A stretch of 21,773 bases of DNA. It comes from Rhodobacteraceae bacterium UBA2776 (lineage in GTDB: Bacteria; Pseudomonadota; Alphaproteobacteria; Rhodobacterales; Rhodobacteraceae). A program made the translations under genes and the position numbers. The stretch covers positions 1 to 21,773 of the forward strand of contig DEIK01000023.1 of the NCBI GenBank assembly GCA_002352425.1, in the 5' to 3' direction. The stretch's first letter is position 1. Each line of letters starts with the position of its first letter. The notes under the pieces were generated by a model, which ran no database searches, was not told where the DNA came from, and saw nothing but the letters and a program-made list of their open reading frames with translations. Shown in pieces: positions 14,249 through 21,773 of this stretch.

Positions 14249-15040
14249 TTATGGAACAATGATGGGGGTAGCGAGTTTGTGGTGGATGGTTTTGTGCAAA
14301 GCTGGGCCTGCGGCGATCATGCCACCCAGCAGTGGGGTTGGGTTGTTGAAGATCGGGAATTCGCCATGTGTGTCAGTCACGGTGGCGCCGGCGCGTTTTG
14401 CGATCAAGGTACCGGCAGCTACATCCCATTCCCATGTCGGGCGCAGGGTCAACATCGCGTCAAAACGCCCCTCGGCCACGAGGCACATGCGATAAGCTAG
14501 GGACGAGCGGAAATGGCGCTCAAGATGTGGTGGGCCATCTTTCCAATGGCTTGCGTCAAGGTTGGTTTTGTTGGCAAGCACTGTTGGGGATTGGTCTGGT
14601 TTCGGGGTGCTGGCGTTGATAGGACGGCCGTTCAGCGAGGCAGGCATTTCGGTGGTTGCAACGTAAAGCCGGTCCAGCATTGGTAGGAACACGACGGCGC
14701 TTGTGACGTGGCCTTTGTGCGCAATCGCCAATGAGTGTGCGAAGGTTTTAGAGCCCTCAATGAAGGCGCGGGTGCCGTCGATAGGGTCGATGATAAAGAC
14801 ATGGTCATGGCACTGGCGGGTCGCATCGTCTTCGGTTTCCTCGGACAGCCAGCCATAGTCGGGACGTGCGGTACGTAAGTCGTCGTGCAGCATCCGGTCG
14901 ATGGCAAGGTCAGCCTCGGTAACGGGGCCAGCGCCTGCGTCTTTGTCCCAAACTTCGGGCGATTTTTGCCAGAATTTGCGGGCAATATCGCCGCTGGCGT
15001 GGGCCGCTGCAATCAGCAGGTTGAGATCGTCGTTAAGCAA
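14249..15040 (-). CDS. Inositol-monophosphatase family phosphatase
   Basis: This is a Mg2+-dependent sugar/nucleotide phosphatase of the IMPase/CysQ/SuhB superfamily, 263 residues. The metal-binding motifs are complete: WLSEETEDD (E67/E68), DPIDGTRAF (85-93) and WEWDVAAG (203-210). An N-terminal GPVTEADLAID segment is also typical. Sequence alone does not tell inositol-1-phosphate from 3'-phosphoadenosine-5'-phosphate or another substrate. It overlaps the end of pmbA by 8 bp and precedes DUF4170, so it belongs to the pmbA-lpxK cluster. Confidence 0.9.
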   Translation of the reverse strand: MLNDDLNLLIAAAHASGDIARKFWQKSPEVWDKDAGAGPVTEADLAIDRMLHDDLRTARPDYGWLSEETEDDATRQCHDHVFIIDPIDGTRAFIEGSKTFAHSLAIAHKGHVTSAVVFLPMLDRLYVATTEMPASLNGRPINASTPKPDQSPTVLANKTNLDASHWKDGPPHLERHFRSSLAYRMCLVAEGRFDAMLTLRPTWEWDVAAGTLIAKRAGATVTDTHGEFPIFNNPTPLLGGMIAAGPALHKTIHHKLATPIIVP

Positions 15041-16373
15041 GGATCAACCCCTCGACCAGCAAGGAGGGTACAACGCGGCTCAGATGTTTGCGGGCGTCAT
15101 TTGCGGGGATCAGGGTCGCGAGCATATCGCGCAGGTTACCTGCGATGGTACATTCATTGACGGGATACTGGATTTCACCGTTTTCCACCCAAAAGCCAGC
15201 CGCGCCGCGGGAGTAGTCACCCGTCGTTGCATTGATAGAGGAGCCGATCATCGAGGTGACCAACAGACCTGTGCCCATGTCGGCTAGTAAGTCGGCGTGG
15301 GATTGTAGGCCTTGGGTCAGGGTGACGTTGCCGACGCTTGGTGACGGGGGGGCCGAAGTGCCACGCGAGGCGTTGCCGGTGCTTTGCAAGCCCAGCTTTT
15401 TCGCCGTGGACAGGTCCAGCGTCCAGCCCGTCAGCACACCATCCTTGATGATGGCGCGTTTTGTGGACGGCAGGCCCTCACCATCAAAGGGCCGCGACGA
15501 CGAGGTGCGCGGGCGCAGCGGATCCTCAATCAGGGATAGGGCGGCGGGTAAGATTTGCTCGCCCATCGCATCGCGTAACCAGGATGAGCCGCGCACAATG
15601 CCGGTGCCGTTGATGGCCGCCAGCAGATGCCCCATCAAGGACGCAGACACCCGTTCGTCATAGAGCACTGGAAAGGCACCCGCTGTGACTTTGCGTGGGC
15701 TTGCGCGTTCAATCGTGCGTTGGGCAGCCATTTGTCCGATGTGTTCGGGGCTGTCTAAATCAGCGGCAAAGATACGCCCATCGCCGTAGTAATCGCGTTC
15801 CATGTCCGCGCCGCTGCCGGTGATTGCCACGCAGGAAGTGCTGATGCTGTTGCGGCTGTAGCCACCGGAAAACCCATTTGAGGTGGCCAGATGAATGCGG
15901 CGTTGGCCATAGCCTGACGAGGCGGATTGCACTTGGCTAATGCCATCGACTGCCAAGGCCGCTGCTTCGGCGCGACGTGCGTTTTCTTGCAGGGTGGCGG
16001 GGTCAGGTTCGGGCGCTGGGTCAAACAATTCCAGCGCATCACTGTCCCAATCCGTGGCCAATTGCGCGGGTTCGGCTTGCGTTATGCTGTCGTCCTCTGG
16101 GGCGACCTGTGCCATTGCAACAGCGCGCTGGGCGATGGTATCAATCGTGTCCGCCGAGGTATCAGAGGCCGAAACACAAGCCTGTCGCTGGCCGATCATC
16201 ACCCGCAGGCCGATGTCGATGCCTTCTGAACGCTCGGCGTGTTCCAACTTGCCATTCAGCACGTCGATGGAGATCGAGCTGCCATCCACGGCGATTGCAT
16301 CGGCGGCGTCCGCGCCCGCCGATTTGGCGGCCTTCAAGAGGGCGGTGGTGAGGGTGTCGAGCGATTGGGCCAT
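15033..16373 (-). CDS. pmbA: PmbA/TldE-type subunit of the TldD/PmbA protease
   Basis: This 446-residue protein belongs to the TldD/PmbA (U62) family. It begins SLDTLTTALLKAAKSAGADA, with GIDIGLRVMIGQRQA at about 70 and GFSGGYSRNSIS in the middle. The C-terminal signature runs NVTLTQGLQSHADLLADMG, then INATTGDYSRGAAGFWVENG. The zinc-binding HExxxH of TldD is absent, so this is the metal-free partner (PmbA/TldE). The TldD-PmbA heterodimer processes small peptides such as microcin B17 and degrades CcdA. ATG 16373 was chosen because AGGA lies 8 bases upstream; an upstream extension to 16433 has no family residues. TldD is not in the window. Confidence 0.93.
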   Translation of the reverse strand: MAQSLDTLTTALLKAAKSAGADAADAIAVDGSSISIDVLNGKLEHAERSEGIDIGLRVMIGQRQACVSASDTSADTIDTIAQRAVAMAQVAPEDDSITQAEPAQLATDWDSDALELFDPAPEPDPATLQENARRAEAAALAVDGISQVQSASSGYGQRRIHLATSNGFSGGYSRNSISTSCVAITGSGADMERDYYGDGRIFAADLDSPEHIGQMAAQRTIERASPRKVTAGAFPVLYDERVSASLMGHLLAAINGTGIVRGSSWLRDAMGEQILPAALSLIEDPLRPRTSSSRPFDGEGLPSTKRAIIKDGVLTGWTLDLSTAKKLGLQSTGNASRGTSAPPSPSVGNVTLTQGLQSHADLLADMGTGLLVTSMIGSSINATTGDYSRGAAGFWVENGEIQYPVNECTIAGNLRDMLATLIPANDARKHLSRVVPSLLVEGLILA

Positions 16374-16443
16374 GGGGTACGTCCTGCGGTTGCGTTCTGC
16401 TGATGAGGTAATCTGTGCGCTAGCGTTTCGCAAGGGCGCTGCG

Positions 16444-18282
16444 TTACTTCAGCCGCTTGCCGTTGGCTGTCACTTTGCCGTCCTGCGTGATCTCAATTTC
16501 GGAAATCAGCGTGTCTTCTGCGTCGTCCGCAACGGTGAACAGTCCCAGCCCCATGCGGGCACCAAAGGCTTCGTCTTCTTGCAACAGGCCGATCTGGATC
16601 AATGTATCCATCAGTTGGTTCAACCCGACCATTTTCAAGTCGAGCTTTCCAGTTGGGGCGGGCATGCCGCCAAAAGTTTCCAGATCATCATTGTTAAATG
16701 TAAAGGCGCCAGACCCTGTCAGATCTATGCCCGCGCCCGAGACTTGCAAATCGTTCAGGTTCAAGCTGTGCAACTCGCCTTTTGGCAGCTCGGATGAGCG
16801 GTTTTGGAACTCCTCGTTCAGCGGATCAACCAGCCAGTTGCCCATTCCTGTGATGTCCAGAACATAGGTCGCCGCGCCGCGTGGCAGCAATTTTTCCGGA
16901 TCAAACAAGGCCCATAGGTTGTCGCTGATCGACAGGTTGATGAATCTGTCGGAATAGGAAAACGGGGCGGGGACAGTCGAGATATTGAGCGGAAGTTCGG
17001 CTTTTGTGCGCATTTCGACCACGGAAAATTCCAGCGGACCAACGGGCAACTCTGGCGTGGTTAGAGACGCTGTTGTGGTGCCAAAGCCGCCTGAGTAGCG
17101 AAGGGTGTTGCGGTCAAGGAACAGACCAAACCCAGCTGCTGCTGAGGTCATTTGCCCGGTGTAGTTCTGGCGCTCTTTTAGGGCGGAAAAATCCACATTT
17201 AGGCCTTCATAAATGGCATTGGCGGAAAATTTTAGCCCAGCATCCATCGCGATATGAAACGAGTCTTGGTCGTTATCGAAGGTATCAATATTGTCCGGGA
17301 GATTGGCCAGAAAATCTGTTTTTAGCCTATCAATTGCGAAATCCAGCAACAGGGATTGATCCACACCCTTTATGGATGTGTGTAGTTTGGAGCTACCGAC
17401 GCCAAAGGTCTGCGACATGTGGATCTTGTCACCTTCGGCACGCCTGAATTTCATGTCAAAGGTTCCGTTTTCGGATGAGGCTGAAACCTTTGTGACCTCG
17501 CCGTTTTCCGTCAGATTGAAATCTGCCGCGACAGTGCCGTAGCTGATTTTTGAGATGGCTTTTAGGCCCGCATTCAACGCGCCCTGCAGGGTGATGTCGT
17601 CTATGTTTTCAGGGATCGCCACGTCAAAGCTGCTTTTCAAATCCGTGGCGGAGCCTTGTGACGAGGCTTGGATACCCTCATGAGGGTCGTTGATTTTGAG
17701 TGTGTAGGACAGCGCCCCGATGCTCATATCCTGGGTCGCGGCCTTTAGGTCGGCGTTGCGGGTTTGGGTGATGCCGTTGAGCGCGCTAAGGGTCATTTCG
17801 GCGCTTGCGTCGGCAAGTTCCTGGCCTGCGATGATCATCTCGACCAATGTCAAGGACAGGGCGGCGGCTTTGTAGGTGTAGGTCATGTTCTTGGGCGCGC
17901 CGCTGACCACAAGCGACAGGTCATTGTGGGTCTGGTTGAGCGTGAATTTGTCGGTGCCTTTGGTCACGACGATAGGGGCATCTGTTGGCAGCAAAACCAA
18001 AACGGTGCCGTCGTTTTGTTCTTGAAACACCACGGATCCAAGATTGATCTGGGTCGGCGCGTTGCCGCTGTGTGATGTCGTGGTAAGGCTGAGGTTGTTG
18101 ATCGCCAAGATACCGTCGCTGGCGGATTGTTCGAACCCGATCTGTGCGCCTGTGCCTGACATCAGGGTGCGCCAGTCGTTCCAGACCTGTTGGGCTGTGA
18201 CATCCGCGAAAGCGGCGCAGCTGGTCAGTAACGTGGCGAGGGTGGATGCGGTGCAAAGCTGGTTCAGGCGGGTCATGGACAT
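16444..18282 (-). CDS. Exported DUF2125 family protein (long paralogue)
   Basis: This protein is about 612 residues with a signal peptide ending AAFA|DV. LTSC just before could be read as a lipobox, but the cleavage site matches its neighbour's. The mature part starts VTAQQVWNDWRTLM, closely like VTAAEVWSDWQSYL of the adjacent paralogue. The C-terminal ~110 residues are nearly colinear between the two (DLTGSGAFTFNNDDLETF, ending NGKRLK against NGQRLK). DUF2125 proteins are beta-rich, predicted periplasmic, and of unknown function. It has about 115 more residues than its neighbour, mostly in the middle (roughly 300-440). Start ATG 18282 is chosen for the signal peptide; the ribosome site is weak. 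Confidence 0.85.
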   Translation of the reverse strand: MSMTRLNQLCTASTLATLLTSCAAFADVTAQQVWNDWRTLMSGTGAQIGFEQSASDGILAINNLSLTTTSHSGNAPTQINLGSVVFQEQNDGTVLVLLPTDAPIVVTKGTDKFTLNQTHNDLSLVVSGAPKNMTYTYKAAALSLTLVEMIIAGQELADASAEMTLSALNGITQTRNADLKAATQDMSIGALSYTLKINDPHEGIQASSQGSATDLKSSFDVAIPENIDDITLQGALNAGLKAISKISYGTVAADFNLTENGEVTKVSASSENGTFDMKFRRAEGDKIHMSQTFGVGSSKLHTSIKGVDQSLLLDFAIDRLKTDFLANLPDNIDTFDNDQDSFHIAMDAGLKFSANAIYEGLNVDFSALKERQNYTGQMTSAAAGFGLFLDRNTLRYSGGFGTTTASLTTPELPVGPLEFSVVEMRTKAELPLNISTVPAPFSYSDRFINLSISDNLWALFDPEKLLPRGAATYVLDITGMGNWLVDPLNEEFQNRSSELPKGELHSLNLNDLQVSGAGIDLTGSGAFTFNNDDLETFGGMPAPTGKLDLKMVGLNQLMDTLIQIGLLQEDEAFGARMGLGLFTVADDAEDTLISEIEITQDGKVTANGKRLK

Positions 18283-18342
18283 GGCTTTCAATGTTGTGCG
18301 GGTTTGCTGCAGTGTTGTGCAGGGCGCGTCCAATATCAAGCC

Positions 18343-18383
18343 GAAACGAAAACGGGTCGCGCAGGGAAGTCCCGCGCGGCCCG
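18343..18383 (-). terminator. Terminator-like hairpin between the DUF2125 paralogues
   Basis: Read on the minus strand, CGGGCCGCGCGGG (18383-18371) pairs with CCTGCGCGACCCG (18365-18353) with one mismatch and one wobble around a 5-base loop. TTTTCGTTTC follows (18352-18343). It lies 24 bases after the stop of the upstream paralogue, so at least part of the transcription should end before the longer gene. Confidence 0.7.
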
Positions 18384-18406
18384 TCGATTTTGTGGTGTAG
18401 TGTAGC

Positions 18407-19912
18407 CTATTTCAGGCGCTGACCGTTGGCCAGAATTTGACCGTCACCCTTGACTTCGATCTTGGAGGTCAGCGTGTCTTCGCCTTCGCCAACAACCGCG
18501 AATAGACCCATCATCATGCGTGCGCCCATGGCTTGGTCTTCGGGCAACAGGCCCATTTTAACCAGATTGTCCATCAGGCCATTGCCGCCTGTCAGTTTCA
18601 GATCCAGCGCGCCGGTTGGGGCCGGAATACCGTCAAAGGTTTCCAGATCATCATTGTTAAATGTGAATGCACCGGCACCTGTCAGGTCTGCACCAGCCGC
18701 TTTGACTTGCAGTGCTTTCAGGGTCAGTTCGTGAACTTGACCAGGCACATCGATGTCCATTTTTTCGGCGGTTTCAGGATCCATGATGTCGATTAGCCAA
18801 TTGGCTTTGCCCTCAAAATCCATCAGAATGGTTGCGGCGTCATGCGGCAAGATCGCACCCGGATCAGCCATGTTCCAGATACCGTCGCTGATGGTGAAAT
18901 CACCCAGTTTTATGGTCATTGAGAAATCCGATGGTGTGTCGGTTTTATTGACAGGCATCAGCAGATTGAACACGCTTTCGGCGACCGCGATGTCCACCGG
19001 GAATGGCAGGTCAGGGACACTGAACGATGCCTTTGTGCCGGTGGAGGTGCCGCCATAATGCAGGCTTTCGCGGTTCATGCCAAACGACAGGCTGCCATCG
19101 TCAGCCGTTGCTGATCCGGTCACGCTGTCGCCGCGGTCCTTTGAGGTGAATTCGTAATTGTTGGCGCCCCAGTTCAGGATACCTTTTGCGGCAAAACCTG
19201 CTGCTAGTGCTTCTGACATTTTTTTGAAATCAACGCCGCTTGGAACGGATGTGTTGCTGTCAAAGGCAACATTGGCCATTTGGCCTTTGACTGTCATTGC
19301 AAAGTCGCCGCCGTCGGGCTCTGCAATTTCGAAGTCATAGGTCAAAGCGTCCATCGACATGATTTGGGTCATTTGGCGCAAGTCGCCCATGGCGCTGGTG
19401 GTTTTCCCCGAGATGTTGCTCATGATCATTTCGAGCTTGGCATCATCCAGTTTGTCACCCTCAACCACCAGATCAGCGATGCTGACAGCGATCTGATCGG
19501 CGCTATAGTCATAGGTCATTTCATCGGCGGACCCGCTAACGATCATCGACATATTAGTGTTGTCGTAATTCACAGTCACCGAGAATTCATCTTCAAAAGA
19601 CAAGGCCATCGGCATGTGGTCCGGCAAAATAACCGCGACAGTTCCGTCGCCCTGTTCTTTGAATGTCAGTGTGCCCAAGTCGACTTTGATTTTGCCAGCG
19701 TCTTCGGGCAGATCCATTGCGATCGACAGGCCGTCCACGGTGACGCTATCGCTTGACGCGGTCTCATTTGCGGCGACTTCATAGCCGAAACCGGTTAGGT
19801 AGCTTTGCCAATCAGACCAGACCTCGGCGGCCGTGACATCGGCAAATGACGCAGTGCTTCCCATCAAAGTTACAAACGTGGCAGTGCCAGCAATAGATTT
19901 CCAGTTTTTCAT
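18407..19912 (-). CDS. Exported DUF2125 family protein (short paralogue)
   Basis: This 501-residue protein has a clean signal peptide (MKNWKSIAGTATFVTLMGST, cleavage ASFA|DV). The mature region is acidic and poor in cysteine, and repeats Gly/Asp-rich turns and alternating strands. It shares VTAAEVWSDW at the start and GAGAFTFNNDDLETFDGIP near the end with the next gene, which indicates tandem duplication. GAAGGG stands 9 bases before the ATG. Predicted periplasmic; function unknown. It is divergent from the SDR gene with about 130 bases between the starts. Confidence 0.87.
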   Translation of the reverse strand: MKNWKSIAGTATFVTLMGSTASFADVTAAEVWSDWQSYLTGFGYEVAANETASSDSVTVDGLSIAMDLPEDAGKIKVDLGTLTFKEQGDGTVAVILPDHMPMALSFEDEFSVTVNYDNTNMSMIVSGSADEMTYDYSADQIAVSIADLVVEGDKLDDAKLEMIMSNISGKTTSAMGDLRQMTQIMSMDALTYDFEIAEPDGGDFAMTVKGQMANVAFDSNTSVPSGVDFKKMSEALAAGFAAKGILNWGANNYEFTSKDRGDSVTGSATADDGSLSFGMNRESLHYGGTSTGTKASFSVPDLPFPVDIAVAESVFNLLMPVNKTDTPSDFSMTIKLGDFTISDGIWNMADPGAILPHDAATILMDFEGKANWLIDIMDPETAEKMDIDVPGQVHELTLKALQVKAAGADLTGAGAFTFNNDDLETFDGIPAPTGALDLKLTGGNGLMDNLVKMGLLPEDQAMGARMMMGLFAVVGEGEDTLTSKIEVKGDGQILANGQRLK

Positions 19913-20041
19913 GACGAACCCTTCGTAGTTAAAAAAATCTTGGTGTATGAATGAACGCGAAACGCGCTATGTTCAAGTGTAAGGTGGTGCAGTTCTATTT
20001 GGAAAGGCCGATTTACCGAATAATTGGAATAGGGTATCAAA

Positions 20042-20797
20042 ATGGACGATTTTAACGGAAAAACCGTGTTTATTACGGGGGCAAGCCGTGGGATTGGTGC
20101 GGCGACTGCGCGGGAATTTGCCGAGTCGGGGGCCAATGTGGTGTTGGTGGCGCGCTCATCTGCTGCAATCAATGAACTGGCGGCTGATATCGGGCCGACG
20201 GCGCTGGCGATTGCTTGTGACATCAGCCAATACGCTGATGTCGAGGCCGCAATGAGTGCCGCCGTTGCCAAATTTGACAGCCTTGATGTGGTGATCAACA
20301 ACGCCGGGGTGATCGAGCCAATCTCGGCGTTGGCGACATCGGACCCCGTGGCTTGGGGGCAAGCGATCGACATAAATCTAAAGGGTGTTTATTATGGCAT
20401 GCGTGCCGCGATGCCGATCATGCAAGCGGCGGGGCGTGGCACCATCATCACCATCAGTTCCGGCGCGGCCCATAACGCATTGGAAGGTTGGAGCCATTAC
20501 TGTGCCTCCAAGGCGGGGGCGGCCATGTTGACCACCAGCGCCCATCTTGAAGGGGCGGGCGCGGGTCTGCGTGTGATGGGCCTGTCCCCCGGCACAGTGG
20601 CCACAAAAATGCAGCGTGAAATCAAGGCTTCGGGCATCAATGCTGTCAGTCTGATGGAGTGGGAAGATCACATTCCACCTTCGTGGGTTGCTAAGGCGAT
20701 GATGTGGATGTGCACAGCGGATTCCGATGAGTTTCTGGGGCAGGAAATTGCCCTGCGAGACGAGTCCATTCGGGCGCGGATCGGTTTGACGGCATGA
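20042..20797 (+). CDS. Short-chain dehydrogenase/reductase
   Basis: This 251-residue classical SDR has the cofactor motif TGASRGIG (12-19), the NNAG motif at 86-89, and the catalytic S139/S140, Y153 and K157 (SHYCASKAG). The ACDIS segment at 59-62, together with R39 after the second strand (VLVARSS), suggests NADP(H) preference. The substrate cannot be told from sequence. Its stop overlaps the next start (ATGA, 4 bp) with a crotonase-fold gene, suggesting a shared acyl-CoA or short-chain hydroxyacyl pathway (inference). An AGGG ribosome site lies upstream of the ATG. Confidence 0.93.
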   Translation: MDDFNGKTVFITGASRGIGAATAREFAESGANVVLVARSSAAINELAADIGPTALAIACDISQYADVEAAMSAAVAKFDSLDVVINNAGVIEPISALATSDPVAWGQAIDINLKGVYYGMRAAMPIMQAAGRGTIITISSGAAHNALEGWSHYCASKAGAAMLTTSAHLEGAGAGLRVMGLSPGTVATKMQREIKASGINAVSLMEWEDHIPPSWVAKAMMWMCTADSDEFLGQEIALRDESIRARIGLTA

Positions 20798-21402
20798 TTG
20801 ATCTTCAAAAGGACGGTGATCTGTGGACGGTGACGTTGCGCCGTGCAGACAAGGCCAATTCATTGACCAAAGCCATGTTGGTGCAATTGGCCGAGATTGC
20901 CGAAAGTGCTGTGACTGCCAAGGTGTTGGTGATCATCGGCGAAGGCCGTGTGTTCAGTGCGGGTGCCGACCTGGACGAGGCCCGCGCAGGCCTGGCCCTT
21001 GATCCGATTTGGGAGCGGCTGTCGGCGGCGATCGCGGCGGCACCTTGCCTGACCATAGCGGCCTTGAACGGTACGCTGGCGGGTGGTGCATTTGGCATGG
21101 TGTTGGCTTGTGATCTGCGCATTGCGGTGCCGAGCGCTAAGTTCTTTTATCCCGTGATGAAACTGGGGTTTTTACCGCAACCCTCAGACCCAGAACGGAT
21201 GCGGGCGCTGATTGGTCCGGCCCGCACCAAACTGATTTTGATGGCAGGGCAAAAAGTCAATGCTCAGGACGCGTTGGAGTTCGGTCTGGTTGATCGAGTG
21301 CTAGAGGTCGACGGGTTCATGGACGAAATCGCAGCCCTGACCGTAGATGTGCTGGCTGCAACGCCTGAAAACCTGTCGGGCATTAAGGCAATGTGCGGCT
21401 AG
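20794..21402 (+). CDS. Crotonase-fold (enoyl-CoA hydratase/isomerase family) protein, short and lacking canonical glutamates
   Basis: This 202-residue protein has the crotonase core: the CoA/oxyanion loop FSAGADL (54-60), ALNGTLAGGAFGMVLACDLRIA (90-111), and NAQDALEFGLVDRVLEV near the end. Members are usually about 255-265 residues; this one stops roughly where the C-terminal trimerisation helices would begin. An ungapped alignment to rat mitochondrial hydratase puts G101 at the Glu144 position and V120 at the Glu164 position, so both hydratase glutamates are missing. A different reaction (hydrolase, decarboxylase, isomerase) or a non-catalytic role is possible. It is translationally coupled to the upstream SDR by a 4-bp overlap. 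Confidence 0.88.
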   Translation: MIDLQKDGDLWTVTLRRADKANSLTKAMLVQLAEIAESAVTAKVLVIIGEGRVFSAGADLDEARAGLALDPIWERLSAAIAAAPCLTIAALNGTLAGGAFGMVLACDLRIAVPSAKFFYPVMKLGFLPQPSDPERMRALIGPARTKLILMAGQKVNAQDALEFGLVDRVLEVDGFMDEIAALTVDVLAATPENLSGIKAMCG

Positions 21403-21496
21403 GGGCCAAAGATACTGGGGCGTTACTGGTTTGCTCCAAGTTCCGCGATGCTATAGGTGACGCTGTGTACTGACGGGTTAAAAGGTGGAACACGAC

Positions 21497-21773
21497 ATGG
21501 ACGGGCAGCCAGAGATTATCCAAAAAGCGATGGGCTATGTTAATCAGGGTTGGGAATTGGCTCAAGGCTGGTTGCTAAGTCCTGCGGCATGGTCGCAGTT
21601 CGGCCTGTTGATTGCTGCGTTTTTGCTGGCTTTGATGGTCAGCCGCAAGTTGTCACCTGTGTTGATGCAGACCATAACGCCAACACCTGAACAAACATCC
21701 TATATCGCACAGGCACGGCGCTTTGTGTTGCTGTTCCTGCCACTTTTGTTGCCGTTGCTGGCCTATATGTTCA
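21497..21773 (+). CDS. Probable mechanosensitive channel (MscS) family protein, N-terminal part
   Basis: The frame from ATG 21497 stays open to the right edge of the window (92 codons). AAAGGTGGA is the ribosome site. It starts MDGQPEIIQKAMGYVNQGWE, then WLLSPAAWSQFGLLIAAFLL as a first membrane helix, a basic cytoplasmic-type stretch (SRKLSPVLM), and a second very hydrophobic helix (FVLLFLPLLLPLLAYMF) at the edge. I recall this opening from MscS-type channels of Rhodobacteraceae, but the diagnostic pore and beta domain lie outside the window, so the family call is provisional. Confidence 0.65.
   Translation, partial: MDGQPEIIQKAMGYVNQGWELAQGWLLSPAAWSQFGLLIAAFLLALMVSRKLSPVLMQTITPTPEQTSYIAQARRFVLLFLPLLLPLLAYMF

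Noticed and set aside
13592..14500. Long open frame (about 300 codons) on the plus strand
   Set aside because: It is antisense to the KdtA-like, DUF4170 and phosphatase genes, which have clear family motifs. The plus-strand product is low in recognisable motifs and has no ribosome site.
15940..16797. Plus-strand open frame of about 285 codons across the pmbA/DUF2125 junction
   Set aside because: It is antisense to two well-supported genes, is rich in Ala/Ser/Arg as expected from a shadow frame, and has no family signature.
21425..21460. Sigma70 promoter TTGCTC...TATAGG before the MscS-like gene
   Set aside because: The spacing is only 15 bases and the -35 is poor.
1..21773. CRISPR arrays, tRNA or rRNA genes, intact insertion sequences, prophage genes
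   Set aside because: No regularly spaced repeats, cloverleaf-like sequences or full transposase genes were seen by reading both strands.

Overview
The window looks like a chromosomal segment of a Rhodobacterales (Roseobacter-type) alphaproteobacterium. This rests on a CcrM-type GANTC adenine methyltransferase beside rnhB, a DUF4170/KdtA-like/LpxK block, two DUF2125 proteins, a DciA-like protein next to mutY, and NasT/NasS nitrate control genes. No rRNA, tRNA, CRISPR array or intact mobile element was seen.

Region 1 (1-2811, minus strand) is a nitrate-assimilation control cassette: nasT (ANTAR antiterminator), nasS (cytoplasmic nitrate/nitrite sensor) and the 5' part of nrtA (periplasmic nitrate-binding protein, running off the left edge). 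The nasS-nrtA gap holds a complete predicted antitermination leader: a sigma70-like promoter, two hexaloop hairpins with the ANTAR-target signature (A1, G4), and an intrinsic terminator whose 5' arm overlaps the second hairpin. Region 2 (about 2720-3550) is a graveyard: a frameshifted IS6-family transposase fragment, a possible transporter remnant and the first ~20 codons of an IS5-family transposase.

Region 3 (3554-5956) has a FrnE/DsbA-like oxidoreductase, a membrane-anchored protein with a C-terminal winged helix that overlaps a small exported protein gene, and a secreted basic four-cysteine protein with a strong terminator. Region 4 (6109-8041) is rnhB and ccrM, with three GANTC sites upstream of ccrM and an intrinsic terminator after it. 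Region 5 (8136-11678) has mutY followed by an alkane-1-monooxygenase gene on the minus strand, divergent from a DciA-like gene and an exported DsbA-like protein.

Region 6 (11685-16373, minus strand) reads pmbA, inositol-monophosphatase family, DUF4170, KdtA-like, lpxK. Several genes overlap, suggesting an envelope/lipid A operon. Region 7 (16444-19912, minus strand) is a tandem pair of exported DUF2125 paralogues separated by a terminator-like hairpin. Region 8 (20042-21773, plus strand) is an SDR and a short crotonase-fold protein overlapping by 4 bp, then the start of a probable MscS-family channel.

The points most worth a second look are the NasT-type leader of nrtA, the membrane-bound winged-helix protein, the crotonase lacking both canonical catalytic glutamates, the KdtA-like protein with an altered catalytic-glutamate motif, and the DUF2125 duplication.
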